A DNA stretch of 64,000 nt. Origin: Hybos culiciformis. Lineage: Eukaryota; Arthropoda; Insecta; Diptera; Hybotidae. The translations under genes were made by a program, and so were the position numbers. The stretch is from assembly GCA_964007475.1 (NCBI GenBank), contig CAXFZM010000042.1, positions 62,001-126,000 on the forward strand, read 5' to 3'. Shown piece by piece: positions 1 to 12,800 of this stretch; positions within the stretch are counted from its first letter, which is position 1; each line of letters begins with the position of its first letter. The notes below the pieces were generated by a model that ran no database searches, was not told where the DNA came from, and saw nothing but the letters and a program-made list of their open reading frames with translations.

Positions 1-983
1 TTTAAAATTCTTAGGCCTTTCATTAGACTTTGTACACGACTTAAAGTTATTGAATCTGATGCTTTTTTGTATTGTTTTTTAATCCAGTAATATCGATAGT
101 TGTTTTTCTTGTTTTTTTCAATTTTCTTTTAACTTGGGACCTAAATCCCTCTATTGGGAGTAGCTGTGGACAATTTGGAGGATTTGCATATTTTGGAACG
201 AAATTAATGAAGTTTTCCTCATAAAACTTTAAAATGGTTTGCTGTAATGACACGTGGCTAAGTCTGGCCAAAATAAAAAAGGAGTGCTATGAGACTTTAC
301 AAATGGAATAAGCCTTTTCTCTTTCAAGTAAATTTCAGAATTAATGGTTCCAGTTGTCACGAAAGGCTAAGACTTGAAGCCGCAAGAACAAATAGCATGT
401 CAAATTAGGAATTTTTTCTGAAATTAAGCTTGCTTTCTATTTTTAAATTTATCTGCAACTTCTCCCCCACCAGAAGCAACATAAAAATCTTGGCCACGAA
501 TTTGTTGGAAATCGGCTTTACAATAAGTTTCATCATCCATAACACAACAGGGAAATTTTGTTAAAAATTGTTGAGACAATTTTCGAGCACGTGTTTTTGC
601 CCTCAAATGTTGCTCTATGGACCGAACTGGAACAATTCAAACTTTAAATCTTCTCATTCCAGCCTGGGCTTTAATTCTTTGGACAGATGACTTTGATGTT
701 TCAAGTTTATTTGCCACATCTCTAACGGAAGAGTTAGGGTTTCGCTTTATTGAGGCTATGGCGCGACTTTTTAATTTTTTATCGACAAAACCGCCTTTTC
801 TTGCCGTGCTTTCTGTCCTTGCTTTCTGTCCACACTCTGAACTTCCTTAAACTTACTTAATGCATTCTGGATAGTACTTTTGGGAATTTTCAATAGTTTT
901 GATAGTGCACGCTGAGACAAATTTGGATTTTCAAGGTGTTTGTACAAAATTAATTTTCTTCTTTTGACTTGTTCGACCTTCAC
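1..983 (-). pseudogene. Tc1/mariner-type transposase, degraded
   Basis: This encodes a cut-and-paste DNA transposase of the Tc1/mariner group. Reading leftward from 983, the first piece (983-771) has a helix-turn-helix (LSQRALSKLLKIPKSTIQNA) for binding the transposon end. A second helix-turn-helix follows near 770-650 (SVRDVANKLETSKSSVQRIK) in another frame. The catalytic motifs follow: VMDDETY (about 530) for the first acidic residue, FWPDLATCHYS (about 250) for the second, and PPNCPQLLPIE (about 150) for the third. At least two frameshifts and several stops separate these pieces, so it is inactive. The C-terminus runs to or past the left edge of the window and no terminal repeats were identified. 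The family call is from motifs and is firm; the subfamily is not assigned. Confidence 0.85.
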
Positions 984-3290
984 TTTTTGTTAAATGAAAG
1001 AATCACAATGAAACGAAATTTTTTATTTATTTTTGAATTACGACTACTTTGGTTAAATTTAAAAAAAAAAAGTATTTTAACGGTTTTTGTACGCATATGA
1101 AAGTGGTCGGTTTTTTTCTGGGATAGTTCTTAATACTACTTTTTGAAACGCTGTAAAAAGTGTAGTAACATCAATTACTGACCTTACGATTTATTTTTGA
1201 GACATACCTAAAGACACTTACGTTTTGAATTTTTTTCTTTATATAGACATTATTATTTTAATCAATTTTCAAATTTTATAAATTACTCAGTGTCCTGCCA
1301 TTTCCTATAATTTTAAATGTAAACAAAAAGCAGAAAATAAAATAAATTTTATATTTTGAAAAATAATATTTTGGATGTAATTTTTTTGCTCATCCAATAT
1401 TTCGAATTAGCGTTAAATTACAGGAAAATGCATTTTCAATTTATTGTTCAGGTTAAAAATATTATATTTCTATATCTGACAATTAAATTTTATTGTCTAT
1501 TAAGTGTTATTTCCTTTCATGGTTCTTTATTTTTCTAACCAATTTTTTTATCGCTACCTTTCTTAATTCTATTGACAAATTTATTGAATTTTCCTTTTAA
1601 CGAAATTCTGTATTTAAGGAAATTAGAAATTTTTATTGTGTTGAAAACGAAATAGAATAGTACCATGTATAAAGTTATACTATAGTACTATACACACAAT
1701 ATCCTATATTTTATACTAATTATTTAAATTCTTATTTTCTTTTCAGGTGAGTAAATCATTGTTATTATGATGAAGAAGTTATACCTACGAACTTTAACTA
1801 TTATTAAACTGATCAAATATCTGCATAAGTGTATTTCAAAAATGTTTGGTTGGTAAGAATTTGAACAAAATTTTATGATGTGGTGACAACACTAATACAT
1901 TTTGTTTAAAAACTACTATGAACCTTTTGAGGAATGGATTCGAAAAGTCTTGCAGGATTATGGCATTTAGTGATTTATTAAATCTAAATTAACAACATAG
2001 TCGTCAGAATTACAACTTGCATAATCAAAATCATATTTTTTTTTATACAAATTTTAAAAACTATTTTTCGGATGTTAAATTTATAATTGGATTCTAATAA
2101 AAAGATCTGATCGGACCAATTCATTTTCCAAAATTTATTTAAACCTCTACTAATGACAATCTATTAAATATTAGTGAATAGTAAATTAGTTCATAAAAAG
2201 AGCTTGAGGGACCTATTAAAATGTATATCTAATACTAAATATTATTTTTATATAATAAATGACCTAAGAATATTATATTGAAATTTCATTAAATGTTTTT
2301 TAAAATCTTGGGTACTTGGAACTTTATTAAAAAAAACATTAATCTTACTGAATATCAAATTATAATAATTTCATAAAGATAAAGATACTTTACTACGTAT
2401 AGGTAGGTATGTATTATACTTGTGAATACTTAAAGATCTATTAGAACTGTTATATTCTTTGTTATAATTTTTTTTTTTAACAATTTGCTGTTAGAATAAT
2501 TTATAAAGAGTATAAATTATATATAAATACAATTATGAACATACACAACACACATATATATATTATACATATATAAAATAAAAATTTCTTTTAACATATT
2601 TAAATATATATTAAATATAAGGACAAGCTATTAAAAATTTAAAATATTCTATGTGTGTAAAAGACAAAAAAAAAATATTATTATTATTATTATTATTCCA
2701 ACATAATAAACTGGAGTTATTTTTTGAATGAAGAAGAAAGTCAACAGGTACATAAAAAAAATATGATGAAAAAAATACTCAAAATAAAAACAAAAAACTT
2801 CTATAGGAAATGCATAACTTTGTTTTTTATTATATGAACTGCGAACACTTATATAATATAAATACATAAAAAATAGATAAATTTCGTTATACATAGTTTG
2901 TTTGCTATTAGTTTGTTTGCTATTAGTTTGTTTTTTTATTTAATTTTTCTTCAATATCTAGACAAAGACATACAATGTGGGATAATAATTACAGATTTTA
3001 AGAAGAAATATACATATATGTATGTGTATAACATATCACATATGGATAATTTATAATTTCTTTTAGTTTTTTTCTTGGTACCGTGTTAAAATTATTTATG
3101 CTTACATGAAAAAGATGATTAAAATCCTTTTGATTCAAAACAACAGTAAAAAAAAAAAATAACAAAATTTAAAAGAAATTTTGCTTGTTTTCTTAGTATA
3201 CTTGGTTTCTTTGATTTCTTTGCATATCTTATTAAAAAATGAAAATTGTTATATACATTACGTAAAATCATACAGCAAAATACATCAATA
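984..3290. other. AT-rich spacer, no gene seen
   Basis: I see no coding region with family features here. It holds an ATT microsatellite at about 2676-2697, alternating TA-rich runs near 2530-2570 and 3010-3040, and a short tandem repeat of GTTTGTTTGCTATTA at about 2895-2930. The open frames present are short and of biased composition. Confidence 0.6.
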
Positions 3291-3816
3291 TGTAGCCACC
3301 ATAAATTTATATAAATTCTATTTGATTTCTCTATTTTATTTTATTTTAATGTATAATAGATAAGTTGTCTTCATTTAATTATTTAAATATCCATGAAATG
3401 AAGATTACTGAAATAAAAAACACTTAAAGGGATTATTGTTGTTACGTCACGATATCAGTTTATGAGTACTTTAGTTAGCTTTGTATTGCCTTATTAAATA
3501 TATATATTTTAAAAAGATGACTTGATAAAAATTGATAGTTAAAAATTAATAATTTAATAAAAAATTATATTTTAAAAAGATTCATTCAGTTCTTAGCAAT
3601 CGCTTAGTGAACAACTATTTGGTCCTTAGCTGATACTAAGAATTTCTTCAATTAAATAAATATTCGTAGCAAATATCTCTTGAAGGAAGAAATATTAATA
3701 TTCAATATTGTATTATTGTAAAAATCGAACGTTACAAAATCGAATAATAAATAACAATAATCTATTAACAAATATTAACAAGCGTTATTATTAAATAGCA
3801 CAGTTACATTGCTACA
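3291..3816 (+). repeat. Gypsy-type element, first LTR
   Basis: This 526-bp long terminal repeat begins TGTAGCCACC and ends GCTACA. It is nearly identical to the repeat at 6600-7116. It is followed after one base by a primer-binding site beginning TGGCGCCC. The two copies differ by small indels and point changes, so the insertion is not recent. Confidence 0.88.
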
Positions 3817-3817
3817 T

Positions 3818-3835
3818 TGGCGCCCAACTTCTGTT
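3818..3835 (+). promoter_or_regulatory. Gypsy primer-binding site
   Basis: TGGCGCCCAACTTCTG lies one base after the LTR, where the tRNA primer for minus-strand DNA synthesis anneals. The TGGCGCC start is typical of insect Gypsy elements. The same site recurs at 7118 after the second LTR. Confidence 0.7.
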
Positions 3836-3945
3836 CAACCCACTTCAACATAGTTTCATCGTTTTTTTATTTCATTTTTTGACAAAACTAATAATTCAAA
3901 GTGGAATTAAAAAGCGGCAGAATTATTAATCAAGCTCCAAATAAA

Positions 3946-4760
3946 ATGACTCAATTTTGAGGCGATCAATTTAAAACTTTGCTTGAAAAATTAACAACTC
4001 CATCTACAAAATCATTTGCTGAATGCACAGCCAGATATAATGGTGTTCGAGATATTTTAAACTCGAAGAATTTATTACTACTATTTCAGTATACAAAGAA
4101 ATTCAAAATATATCTGATGCTGATGCCATAAAAGGAATTCCATTCCTCTTAGAAGATTATGCGTCAAGTTGGTGGCAAGGAATTAAATCTGAAGTAACGA
4201 CATTTGATAGTGCAAAATTTATTTTGCGCCTCCTCGACCTGTTTGGAAAGTTTATTTGGTTATTTTTAATAAACAACAGCAGCGAAATGAGCCTAGTGAC
4301 AAGTTTATATGTGCTAAGCGGTCTTTATTTTCAGAACTTTCCGATCAATTGACAGAAGAAATAAAAATTAATATGATTTATGGTTTATTACATTTTAAAA
4401 TAAGAGAAAAAGTCTCTAAAGATAAATGTAATTCATTCCAACACTTATTGAAAGAAGCCAGAAATGCTGAATTATTATTTGCAGAAAATGATTTATCAAG
4501 GATAACGCAAATCAACCCAGAGAGGAAAATAAACAAAGATGTTCCTATTGTCGTAAATTTGGTCATTCTATTTGTTAATGTAATAAAAAAGCAAATAAAG
4601 ACAAAGAAAAAGAAAAAACTTCTGAATTAGATGCAAAAGATAATCTGTCTTCAAGAACTTCCAAAAATTCTAGCTCAAAAGAAAATTCAACATCGATGCT
4701 TTCATGCTATGGTTGCGGTACACCTGGGGTTTATTGATCAAATTGCCCTAAATGTACAAC
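3946..4760 (+). pseudogene. Gypsy gag, degraded
   Basis: This is the remains of a Gypsy Gag nucleocapsid gene. The ATG at 3946 is followed by an in-frame TGA at 3958-3960. Later pieces in shifted frames carry Gag-like helical sequence (FICAKRSLFSELSDQL, about 4290-4350) and a cysteine-rich segment with CSYCRKFGH (about 4540) and CYGCGTPG (about 4710), which match the RNA-binding zinc-knuckle type CX2CX3-4H. Several frameshifts and stops are needed to connect these pieces, so no product is expected. It follows the LTR and primer-binding site directly and is followed by the protease region. Confidence 0.75.
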
Positions 4761-5190
4761 AAAACATGTAAATTCTCCAAGTCAAGTTAGTTTTCAATCC
4801 ATTATAACAACAACGATTGGTAGAGATGTTCCACTAGTCAATGTGCAGGTTTTGGGTGTAAACGGTACGGCCTATCTTGATATAGCTGCACGAACCAGCG
4901 TGGCGAGTTCCAGTTTATTTAAATTATTAACTGATAGTAAATGCCCGTTTCAACGTGTTCATGCAGATCTCACATTAGCTGATGGCAAATGTCAACGACA
5001 AATGGTATATTCAACAATTGTAGACATTATTATCGGCGATCGTTGTAAACAAATACGTTTCATCAACTTACCCAATGCAGAAAATAACCGTACATTAATC
5101 GGCATCGATTTCCTTGAACAATGTGGAATTGTTATGGATTTCGCTCAAAGTATTTGGTATTTTTCAGATGCATCAAACAAAAAATTTTAA
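4761..5190 (+). pseudogene. Gypsy aspartic protease region
   Basis: This is a retropepsin-like domain of the Gypsy pol gene. An open stretch from 4843 contains LDIAARTSVASSSLFKLL, which aligns by eye with the catalytic LDTGAxxS motif of insect Gypsy proteases but has I-A-A where T-G-A is expected. The later RTLIGIDFLEQCGIVMDF fits the flap-distal ILG-type motif of the fold. The altered active site suggests an inactive enzyme. It normally processes Gag-Pol. No reverse transcriptase motif follows it, which is abnormal for the family. Confidence 0.7.
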
Positions 5191-5434
5191 TGTCGAAGTT
5201 CTCAACTAATTCGACTAGGATAACTGAATCAAATGTTCAAGCTGGACCAATTCTTACATCAATTGAAAATTATCAAAAGTACCACGAATAAGGTCATGCT
5301 AACACATTTAATGTATATCCAATGATGTCTCCAGAATCAAAAATAATTGATGAGGTTTCCAGTTTTATTTCATGGTTTGAAAATAAAAATTAAGTCCAAT
5401 TCCAAAAAGTCCAAATTTTGAATTAGATATTGCT

Positions 5435-6431
5435 ATGACTGACGTGGAAGACACAATCGAATATTCCGAAGAAATGGTAGATGAAATATTTCGGGATTCA
5501 ATTCCTATTTTAAGCACATCATCAGATTATTTTAATGACAATGAGAATTTATTAAATTTCTTCACCATAGATATTGCATTGCGAGATGATGAAGGAAATG
5601 ATGCTAATAAGTCACAAAAACAGCGTTTCGAAACCATTGCCATTGATTTTTTTGGTCCACTACCAGCAACATCTGCAGGCTATCAATGGATTTTCATCAT
5701 AGAAGATATTGCAACTCGGTGGGTAGAAATTTTTCCTTTAGTCAGTCGCAGCCCCAGCTGAAATATGTGCAATAACATTATTTCACGAAGTCTTTCTCCG
5801 TTATGGTATAGCACGAAAAATAATAAGTGATAATGGAACACAATTTGTGTCAGCTATTATGCAATATCTAACATACTGTTTGGAAATAGAATCAAGTTTT
5901 ACACCTAAATATCACCCTGAAGCTAATCCAGTTGAAAGAAAAAATCGCGACTTAAAAACTCAACTAGCCATCTTAGTAGAAAACAATCATTCAGCATGGG
6001 GAAAATTCACACCTACCATCCGTTTTGCCATGAACACAGCGAAATGTGAAAGTACGGGTTACACTGCTGATTACTTAACATTGGAAGAGAATTAAGAACC
6101 ACTGATGATATTCAACATGATTTAAAAGCAAAATTGAATCTGAAAATTTTTTACCACAAAAACCTCATATTTGAAGACATTTTCTAACATTATGACCAAA
6201 GTAAGAGAAACAAATGAAGCTTTGCAAGATCGAAATAAAAACTACATTGACAAACATCGTCGCCCACATCCAAATTACGGAATTGGTGATCAGGTTTTAC
6301 TTATAACGCATGTGTTGAGCAATGCTGGAAAAGGTACAACGTCCAAATTTATTCCAAGACGAGATGGTCCATACACAATAATTCAAAAGAAAGGATCATC
6401 CACTTATGCCATTGCAACAATCATGACTTAG
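5435..6431 (+). pseudogene. Gypsy integrase, frameshifted; RT missing upstream
   Basis: This is a DDE integrase of a Ty3/Gypsy element. The first piece (5435-5761) has IAIDFFGPLPATSAGYQW with the first catalytic Asp. Between pieces, IISDNGTQFV (about 5820) carries the second Asp. The piece at 5847-6095 holds YHPEANPVERKNRDLK with the catalytic Glu, and 6171-6431 is the C-terminal domain with the GPY/F-type RRDGPYTIIQKKG. Frameshifts occur at about 5758 and 6095-6171. Only about 250 bp separate protease and integrase, so reverse transcriptase and RNase H (normally about 1.5 kb) are deleted. The left part of 5435-5600 is acidic and not recognised. Confidence 0.85.
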
Positions 6432-6587
6432 ACACACCACTCGGAAATTATCATTCATCAGCATTGTCCCCTTACAATAGTTATTCAGCAGAACCAACTC
6501 CTACACCAGTCCAACCAATCAGAAAACGTGGCCGACCAAAGAAGACCAATTAATCCTGCTGCAATGTCGGGACGACTCTAATGCAAC

Positions 6588-6599
6588 AGAGGGGGAGAT
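6588..6599 (+). promoter_or_regulatory. Gypsy polypurine tract
   Basis: AGAGGGGGAGAT lies directly before the second LTR and primes plus-strand synthesis in LTR elements. Its position fixes the LTR start at 6600. Confidence 0.75.
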
Positions 6600-7116
6600 T
6601 GTAGCCACCATAAATTTATATAAATTCTATTTGATTTCTTTTTTTTATTTTAATGTATAATAGATAAGTTGTGTTCATTTCATTATCCATGAAATGAAGA
6701 TTACTGAAATAAAAAGCACTTAAAGGGATAATTGTTGTTACGTCACGATATAAGTTTATTAGTACTTTAGTAAGCTTTGTATTGCCTTATTATTATATTA
6801 AATATATTTTAAAAAGATGACTTGATAAAAATTGATAGTTAAAAATTAATAATTTAATAAAAAATTATATTTTAAAAAGATTCATTCAGTTCTTAGCAAT
6901 CGCTTAGTGAACAACTATTTGGTGCTTAGCTGATGCTAAGAATTTCTTCAATTAAATAAATATTCGTAGAAAATATCTCTTGAAGGAAGAAATATTAATA
7001 TTAAATATTGTATTATTGTAAACCTCGAACGTTACAGATTCTAATAATAAATAACAATAATCTATTAACAAATATTAACAATCGTTATTATTAAATAGCA
7101 CAGTTACATTGTTACA
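6600..7116 (+). repeat. Gypsy-type element, second LTR
   Basis: A 517-bp LTR matching 3291-3816, with the same ends (TGTAGCC and TTACA). It is not the end of the element: the primer-binding site and the first about 220 bp of internal leader follow again. Confidence 0.88.
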
Positions 7117-7337
7117 TTGGCGCCCAACTTCTGTTCAACCCACTTCAACATAGTTTCATCGTTTTTTTATTTCATTTTTTGACAAAACTAATAATTCAAA
7201 GTGGAATTAAAAAGCGGCAGAATTATTATTCAGCTCCAAATAAAATGACTCAATTTTGAGGCGATCAATTTAAAACTTTGCTTGAAAAATTAACAACTCC
7301 ATCTTCAAAATCATTTGCTGAATGCACAGCCAGATAT
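7117..7337 (+). repeat. Second partial Gypsy leader and gag start
   Basis: This repeats 3817-4038 almost exactly, including the primer-binding site and the gag start with the same early TGA. Similarity ends near 7337. The structure LTR-internal-LTR-partial internal is what unequal LTR recombination between neighbouring copies would give. Confidence 0.85.
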
Positions 7338-8579
7338 ATAAATAAAAATTGAATAATATCATCATATTGAAATTATCGATAATTAAAAATTTCCGAAAAA
7401 CATTGAATTTCCTTAATTAATTCTTTTGTAGATTGTAAGGACAGAGATATTAACATTAAAAAAAAATTCAATAATGTTTCAATGTTTATGAGTTCGTGGA
7501 AAATTTGTTTTATATTAACAGAAAGCTACAAAATAATAGAATCAATGAAACTGATAAGTGATATAACTTTTCTCAAATTTCCAAAACTAATAGGAATCCT
7601 TAAGTGGCTCGGAGCGATAAATAATATTTCTAAAACCAGGTGGAATATTAATAACTTGGACATTATTTCTTCTGTCATTGTTCAAATCTAAGATGTTGGT
7701 AAAACATAAACGAAGCAAACAGAAGAATAGACGACTTCTCGAAATTCCAAACATTATAGAACTGAAAATTAAGCAATTAAATATACCACCAATCTCCTCC
7801 CTCTTGATCAAAGATTCAAATTAAATATCAATCTCTTGATCAAAGATTCAAAGTTTATGTGATCTTTCTATCCTATATATTTAAACCTTATCAAAATAAA
7901 TTATCTTTTTTCCAAATGCGAAAAAAAGTCCATATCTGTTTAGTTTGCCAGTAAAAATAGCAAAATTTAAAAAAAAAATAACAAAAATAATCTTATTCAG
8001 CACTAAATGAAACTGATAATATTTTCCTTTTTGTTTATAAATTATCTAGATTTTAGAAGAAACGATAATAAATTCAAATGAAATTAATGAATAAAAAGAA
8101 AATATTTCACTTTTAAGATTTTCATTCCCTATTCTCACATTATTGTAAGATTTTTTTTGGGAAATTGCAAAAAAAAAAAGCATAATAAAAAAAAAATTCA
8201 AGGAAGATAACTATTTTCGAGTAATATTTTCTAGAAAAGTCTAATGTTTTTTTTTAACATAAATATATAGGTATTAGTTTTTATGTTCAGTTCATACAGT
8301 CTCTGTGTTATTGATTCTGAAAAATTAATCAGAAAGAGGAAGTTGTCATATTAATAAAGGAATTAGAACTAAATATGTATTTATAGGATAGGTATCGGTA
8401 ACTAGTTATATACTTTATTCTAGTGTATATTAAACCACAATATCAAGAGAGATTTTGTTACAATTTTAAGTAGCATCCTTTGCAAAATTGCACAAATTTC
8501 TAGCACAAATTTTTGTTTTTCTTTTTGCATAATATAAATATAATATACATGTATTTTATAATAATTTTTAAGTTGAATT
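7338..8579. other. AT-rich spacer, no gene seen
   Basis: No recognised coding sequence. It has a short direct repeat, AATCTC followed by TTGATCAAAGATTCAAA, at about 7791-7820 and 7830-7852. Confidence 0.55.
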
Positions 8580-9870
8580 TTTCAAAATCGGAAGCACACT
8601 AATAGAATTTAATGCTTTTTAGGCTTACAAATAATACAGTATTAAATAAAGCAAGATATTGAAATGCTCTGAAATACATAGGTTCATTTTAATTATTTTG
8701 AAGGTAACATAGGTACATTTAATTTTTATTACAAAATTGATCCGAATGTTTTTTACTCTAGAAAAAACAATTTAATTTGAATTATTTGAATATTTATAAA
8801 TTATATATTCAAATCACAAAAAAATCAAATTAGTATACTTTTCAGCGCAAATAATGAATTTCCTTTACTCATTATTCTTATTCTTATACATAATTCCCTT
8901 TCCTACATTCTAATGTTTTTTAGATGGTAAATTTAGTGTCTGCTATTAAAGCAAATTTAATTCCTACCCCTTTCATATTATTAAGAATGCATAATTTAAA
9001 ATCATTATTCGGTACATTGAAATTTAGATTAACGCCTGCTATGAAATTTAGCCGTTAATAAAAATTCCATACAAAAAATAATGATTTCAAAAATTTTTCC
9101 ATTAGTACAGAATTTCAGTATTCAAAAGCGACATCTGATTAATATAATCAATACTGAAATTCTCTTTGAATGGGAAATTTTATGTAATCATAAGTGCTTC
9201 ACCCTTAAAAAAATTTAAAAATTTCAAATTCTGAATTTCAAATTCCTAATGTATTTTGTTAGTGTAAAATTTCAAATTTTTTTTTGTTGTTGTGAATTTC
9301 AAATACACGCCTCAGAGCGTGTATTTGAAATTCACAACAAAAAAAAAATTTGAAATTCAAGTTCTGTCATTCTAATTGTCAAATCAAAAAAAAAAGCCAT
9401 GCCAGATGAAAAAAATTCCGCAAATTTCCTGAGATTTTTTTGCACAATAATTTTTTGTTCATAATTTTTCCCCAGTATAATAAAATTCTCTAAATTTATG
9501 GAAAGAAAATGCTACTCCGGCAGCTTTGTCATTAATATTTGAAATTTATGAAAAAAAGTGCAAAAAGTGTTCACCCGAAAACTTTTTTTTGACATTAAAT
9601 TACACTAACAAAATACATTAGGAATTTCAAATTCAGAATTTGAAATTTTTAAATTTTTTTAAGGGTGAAGCACTATAATAATGGATTAAATTTTTGCATT
9701 CTTAATATTAGAAAGCGTATAGAAAGATGTAGGTATTGTAAATAAAACTTAATATAGAGGTAATCCCTATTGAATGCTTTTTTTGTTAAATATTAAAATT
9801 ATTTCTACGGAAGCACTCAATACGTTCAATATATGCAGGATTTGTCCCTGATACATATATACTTATACAA
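8580..9870. repeat. Dispersed repeat, copy A
   Basis: This non-coding stretch matches 55515-57660 base by base over long runs once insertions are set aside. It starts near TCGGAAGCACACTAATAG and ends after CGGAAGCACTCAATACG. Copy A carries a 482-bp inverted-repeat element (9193-9674) that copy B lacks, and copy B carries two insertions that copy A lacks. No coding sequence is recognised, so its class is unknown. Confidence 0.8.
9193..9674. mobile_element. Inverted-repeat MITE-like element in copy A
   Basis: The ends are AGTGCTTCACCCTT and its reverse complement, with about 75 bp of near-perfect terminal inverted repeat. A second inner hairpin sits at about 9276-9352 (GAATTTCAAATACACGC and its complement around CTCAGA). 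The matching site in copy B (about 56478) lacks it and has ATA once, whereas ATA is on both sides here, so the target duplication is 3 bp. There is no coding capacity, so it is non-autonomous. Confidence 0.85.
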
Positions 9871-12800
9871 TTCCTGGTTAAAAACGATTACAAATCGTAG
9901 TCTTAGAGAGTATGTATCCCAAATACATTAAACGAAAACCTAAAATCTGAAGATTATTATCTTAAAACCAGAATACCAGAATTCGCGACTGAAATAAAAT
10001 CATCATAGAAAATAATGCTGAAATCCTTAAGCCAAATATTTTTTTACCCCTTTTTTCAAGAACACGAATGTTTCAAACCTATAAAAATTATTTTTGGTTT
10101 TTGGAATTGTACATCGGAAATTTAGAATTATTATGAATCTAAAACATTTTTGGAAGAATAAAATAAAATGAAATATAAAAACAACTTTAATAAAAATTTA
10201 CAACATTTTTGGAGGTCAAATTTCATGTATTCGCATTATAATATTGTGAAAATTTTTCTTATTTTGACTCACCAAACTGTATTGAACAAACATCAAGCGT
10301 ATTGAACTCTTGTGTCGGAATTCAAATTTATTGTTGACTTGTTGTTAAATGTGACAGAATAACTTATATAGGCTTTCAATTAAAAAAACAAAATTCTATA
10401 CCTACGAATAAATACTAAAGGAAGAGTAAATCCAGCTCTGGAATGAAGTATCTCTCTTACATGGATTAGTGAAACCTATACATTAACATTACAGGGTGCT
10501 TTTTGCAAAATCTGCAAACATTATGTTTGTCGTTTTGGGATTGTTTTCAATTTATTATAATTAGTATTTCTACTTTCCACACCACCTTTGAGGTAAAGAA
10601 ATAGGCGCGTTTTCATACATTCCAAAATATTTTACCATATTATTTTTTGGAAAAGAGCAAAATATTTCGGAAAAGGAAGACTCCCCCGAAAAAACCGTCT
10701 TGGATTTCACATCGCGGGGTACGCCTCTACCCCTTCGCCAAAATTAGGCCAAATCGGAGTTAAAAAATTCCTTCCCCATATCCAAATTTATGAAAACTTT
10801 GAGGGGCCAAAACTCGTGAACTGGGCCTTTCCCCCAAAAAAAAAAATACAGCGCCTCTACCACCCCACCAAGTTTGAGCGAAATCTGAGGGGTGCACGCG
10901 TTCTGCACTTTAGCCAATATTTATTTAAAAAGAGACCGATTATAAGCCCAACACTCTATAAGTTTATATTTTTTATTTTTTGACATTTGTGTTCCAAAAA
11001 AATTTTCCCTCACCCACCGATTTTTTTTTCCCAACCCACAATTTTTTTTGAATTTCTTTAACAAAATAATAATAAATAAAAAATACTGGAACTCACATTG
11101 AAAATGGAGTGAGCCGGAAGTGATGAGCTGACAGAAAAAAATTAGCTGATAGTTGTTAAAATTTTAACCCGCCCATTTACTTACTTATTATTAAACATGT
11201 TCAAAATTTATAAAAGAAAGAAATATGACATAGAAGAGTGAGATATGATAATTGTGAATAGATTTTTACCAGTTTTTTATTAAATCTATTGAACTGATGG
11301 TATACATTTTTTTTTGTAGGTATTATGAAATTATTCGTAGGCATTACAATGTTATATGAACAGGTTTATACAAGCGTGCTACTTATGGAAACTCCAATAG
11401 ATGTCGCTATACTTACTTAAGACATTGTCAATTTTATTTTATCTGTCAATTCACTGTTTTGACAGTCCCTATCTGTGGTCACATAAAATGTTTATTTACA
11501 TTGAATTTTGTATGAAAAATACGAAATTTAGATTTTATTTAGATACTTCGCAGATATGTGAATATTTTATAAACATTTTTATTAATTAATAAATGTTTTA
11601 CATCTAAAATAAAATAAAATTTCGCATTTTTGTGAATTGAAAAATAAAGCGACCGTGCGGCTAATGTAAAAAGTTGAAAGCTGATTTATAACCTTAATAA
11701 TAGTAACGGCGTTCCTTTTTTTTTTCTTTCTAATTTTTGACATTTGTGTTCCAAAAACCAAGTACTTCTTCTTTTTCTTCGGCTTCATTCCTTTATAGTA
11801 TAAACGTACGAAAATATTTATCCATATAGATCGATGTTCTATACTTTCACATCAAAATTAGCATTTTTGCACTATACATGAACATTCAAATAAAATATGC
11901 CATTAATTAAAGATTTCAATCAAATCTTGAATCTGAAAATAAAAACTTTAATCGTAAAAACCTCATTATCAAAATATACTATTTTATATGTTTTTCTATA
12001 TATGTCTAACATACTTCAAAAATTATATACATGAATTATGTCATTTATTTATATATTAATTTATATTGAAACATCTCTCTAACTATGTATAGTAGGTATA
12101 TAATATTTATTCCGCACTAAATGTAATTGATATCCTATTTATTATTTATTATCATAGTAAAATTCAATATTCAAGGTAACACATAAAGTACTTTTTTTTA
12201 TAAACCACAACGATGAATAAAAAAAATATAAATTGATTTTGTCTGACAAGCTGTACTAAAATCAATATGCACCTAAATATAAAATTATTCTAATCACTGA
12301 CTTCTCTATATAAAAAAAGAAACATCAAATTTGTCTATGTATTAAGGTCGAATAAGCTTTTCATACAAAAGTCAAATTCGTGTATGGAAAATTTATTTTT
12401 ATTTTTAAAAATTTTTTTTTTTATATGAAAAACAAGGATTATCCATTTGACATGTAAGTATAAATTTTTATTAATATTTTTTTAATTTTTTAGTAAAAAA
12501 AAAATTGCTAAAATATTACGGAATATGCATAAAATTCGTAATATTTTCGGCTATACAAAAGAAGCGAATTTAAAAATCGTTCGATAGGGGGGACCCCTGC
12601 TCAAAATTTTTTTTTTCTACAGTAACGGGAAAAATAAGGCGAGCAGTCGAAAATTAAGATATAATGACAAAAAATAAATTTTGGACTACCCAAAAGGTAA
12701 AATTTTAATAAGATTTTTTTTAAATCTAAATATTAAATTTTACAGCAAAGAAGCATGTTCGAAAACGAGTGTAGGTCCAATTCCGCACAGTACCAAAGGG

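Noticed and set aside
1356..3363. Short open frames in the left spacer
   Set aside because: AT-rich, hydrophobic by composition, without family features or splice context.
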